A stretch of DNA of 21,041 bases from Candidatus Poseidoniales archaeon (GTDB taxonomy: Archaea; Thermoplasmatota; Poseidoniia; Poseidoniales; Poseidoniaceae): contig DUCL01000128.1 of assembly GCA_012959845.1 (NCBI GenBank), positions 1-21,041 on the forward strand, written 5' to 3'. The position numbers were made by a program, and so were the translations under genes. This document shows, piece after piece, positions 20,295-21,041 of the stretch (position 1 is its first letter; every line of letters starts with the position of its first letter). The notes under the pieces were generated by a model. That model saw only the letters and a program-made list of their open reading frames with translations. It ran no database searches and was not told the DNA's origin.

Positions 20295-21041
20295 ATGCTC
20301 GGACTCCAAGGAAAAACCGCATTTGTTTTTGGTGTGGCAAGTGAGGATTCTATCGCTTGGGCTATTTGCCAACAATTGGCGGCCTCTGGAGTTACTCTAT
20401 ATCTGGGATATCAGAAGAGATTTATGAGTCGAGTTTTCCAATTAAAGGACAAATTGCCTCAAATTGCTGGTTTCTATCCGCTCGATGTTGCAACCGATGA
20501 AGAGACCAAGGAATTCTTTGATGCTTTTTCTGCCGAAAACCCAGGTTTGAAAGCAGATATTTTGATTCATGCTATCGGATTTGCACCACGTTCATGTTTT
20601 GACCGACCAATTCTATTTGTTGAAGATCAAGATATTAACACAGCAATGACAATCTCGGCCAATTCCTTGCAAAGATGTTTGAAATTCGCATTACCTCACC
20701 TCAATGAAAACTCATCAACAATAACTCTAACATATGCTGCAGCAAATCGTTTCGTACCAAACTATGGAATAATGTCCATGGCCAAAGCAGCATTGGAATG
20801 TTGGACTCGTGAACTTGCTTGTCACTTAGGACCTGATGGACACAGAGTAAATGCGATTTCATCAGGACCAATTGCAACACTCGCTGCTGGAGGTATTCCT
20901 GGTTTTGACAAAATCCTTGACCATGTTGAGGCCAATGCACCTTTGCGTAGAAATGTTAGTCAATCGGATGTTGCAGGCGCAGCAATATGGCTGGCAAGTC
21001 CACTTTCAAATGGTGTGACTGGACAATGCATCTATGTTGAT
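20295..21041 (+). CDS. fabI: FabI-type enoyl-ACP reductase (partial, C-terminus beyond right edge)
   Basis: The frame is open for 249 residues from the ATG at 20295 to the window edge; bacterial FabI is about 260 residues, so only a few are missing. FabI reduces trans-2-enoyl-ACP with NADH, the last step of each fatty-acid elongation cycle. Seen: the FabI-specific nucleotide loop FGVASEDSIAWAI (12-24), LYLGYQ (35-40) with Gln40 in the position linked to NADH use, ILIHAIGFAPR (89-99), the second active-site Tyr147 in LTYAAANR, catalytic Tyr157 and Lys164 in the Y-x6-K pattern (NYGIMSMAK), and RVNAISSGPIATLAAGGIPGF (184-204). The overall pattern is FabI, not a generic short-chain dehydrogenase. 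Preceded by a palindrome covering its ribosome binding site and separated by 221 bases from the surface-protein gene. Confidence 0.88.
   Translation, partial: MLGLQGKTAFVFGVASEDSIAWAICQQLAASGVTLYLGYQKRFMSRVFQLKDKLPQIAGFYPLDVATDEETKEFFDAFSAENPGLKADILIHAIGFAPRSCFDRPILFVEDQDINTAMTISANSLQRCLKFALPHLNENSSTITLTYAAANRFVPNYGIMSMAKAALECWTRELACHLGPDGHRVNAISSGPIATLAAGGIPGFDKILDHVEANAPLRRNVSQSDVAGAAIWLASPLSNGVTGQCIYVD

Overview
The window looks like a chromosomal segment of an uncultivated archaeon, most likely a marine Thermoplasmatota (Marine Group II/III, Poseidoniales-like). The sequence shows an Orc1/Cdc6 initiator, a TATA-binding-protein homologue, GGTGA- and GGAGG-type ribosome binding sites, a TatD-related hydrolase of a mainly archaeal type, and very large secreted proteins anchored by a C-terminal membrane helix. 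The lineage is an inference. The archaeal assignment is much firmer than the group name. Base composition is moderately AT-rich, genes are densely packed, and no transposon, CRISPR array, tRNA or rRNA was found.

Layout. Positions 1-3834 are read leftwards: a DUF2493/SLOG protein, a CysJ-type FAD/NADPH reductase without a flavodoxin domain, a ribonuclease-Z-like metallo-beta-lactamase protein, a 366-base non-coding gap with origin-like features, and orc1/cdc6, which runs off the left edge. Positions 3944-8314 are read rightwards: biotin carboxylase, a SelB/EF-Tu-like protein whose GTPase motifs are gone, and a two-helix membrane protein with a long P/Q/N/M-rich tail. Positions 8320-9799 are read leftwards: a PfkB-family sugar kinase and a hotdog acyl-CoA thioesterase. 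From 9892 to the right edge everything is read rightwards: a stand-alone ThiI-type PP-loop protein; a cluster of a 1955-residue surface protein, an unknown 274-residue protein and a divergent TBP, joined by a 4-base overlap and a 2-base gap; a TatD-type hydrolase; a second membrane-anchored surface protein; and a FabI-type enoyl-ACP reductase cut by the right edge.

Themes. (1) Information processing: initiator plus candidate origin, a TBP homologue that has lost the four DNA-intercalating phenylalanines, and a GTPase-dead elongation-factor relative. (2) Acyl-CoA and fatty-acid chemistry: biotin carboxylase, thioesterase and FabI, notable in an organism expected to make isoprenoid ether lipids. 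(3) Cell surface: two proteins with signal peptide, long beta-rich ectodomain, one C-terminal helix and a short acidic cytoplasmic tail. Several start codons are preceded by small inverted repeats that could be operators or could hide the ribosome binding site. The strongest candidates for something new are the Phe-less TBP coupled to a giant surface protein, the dead SelB-like protein, and the low-complexity membrane protein.
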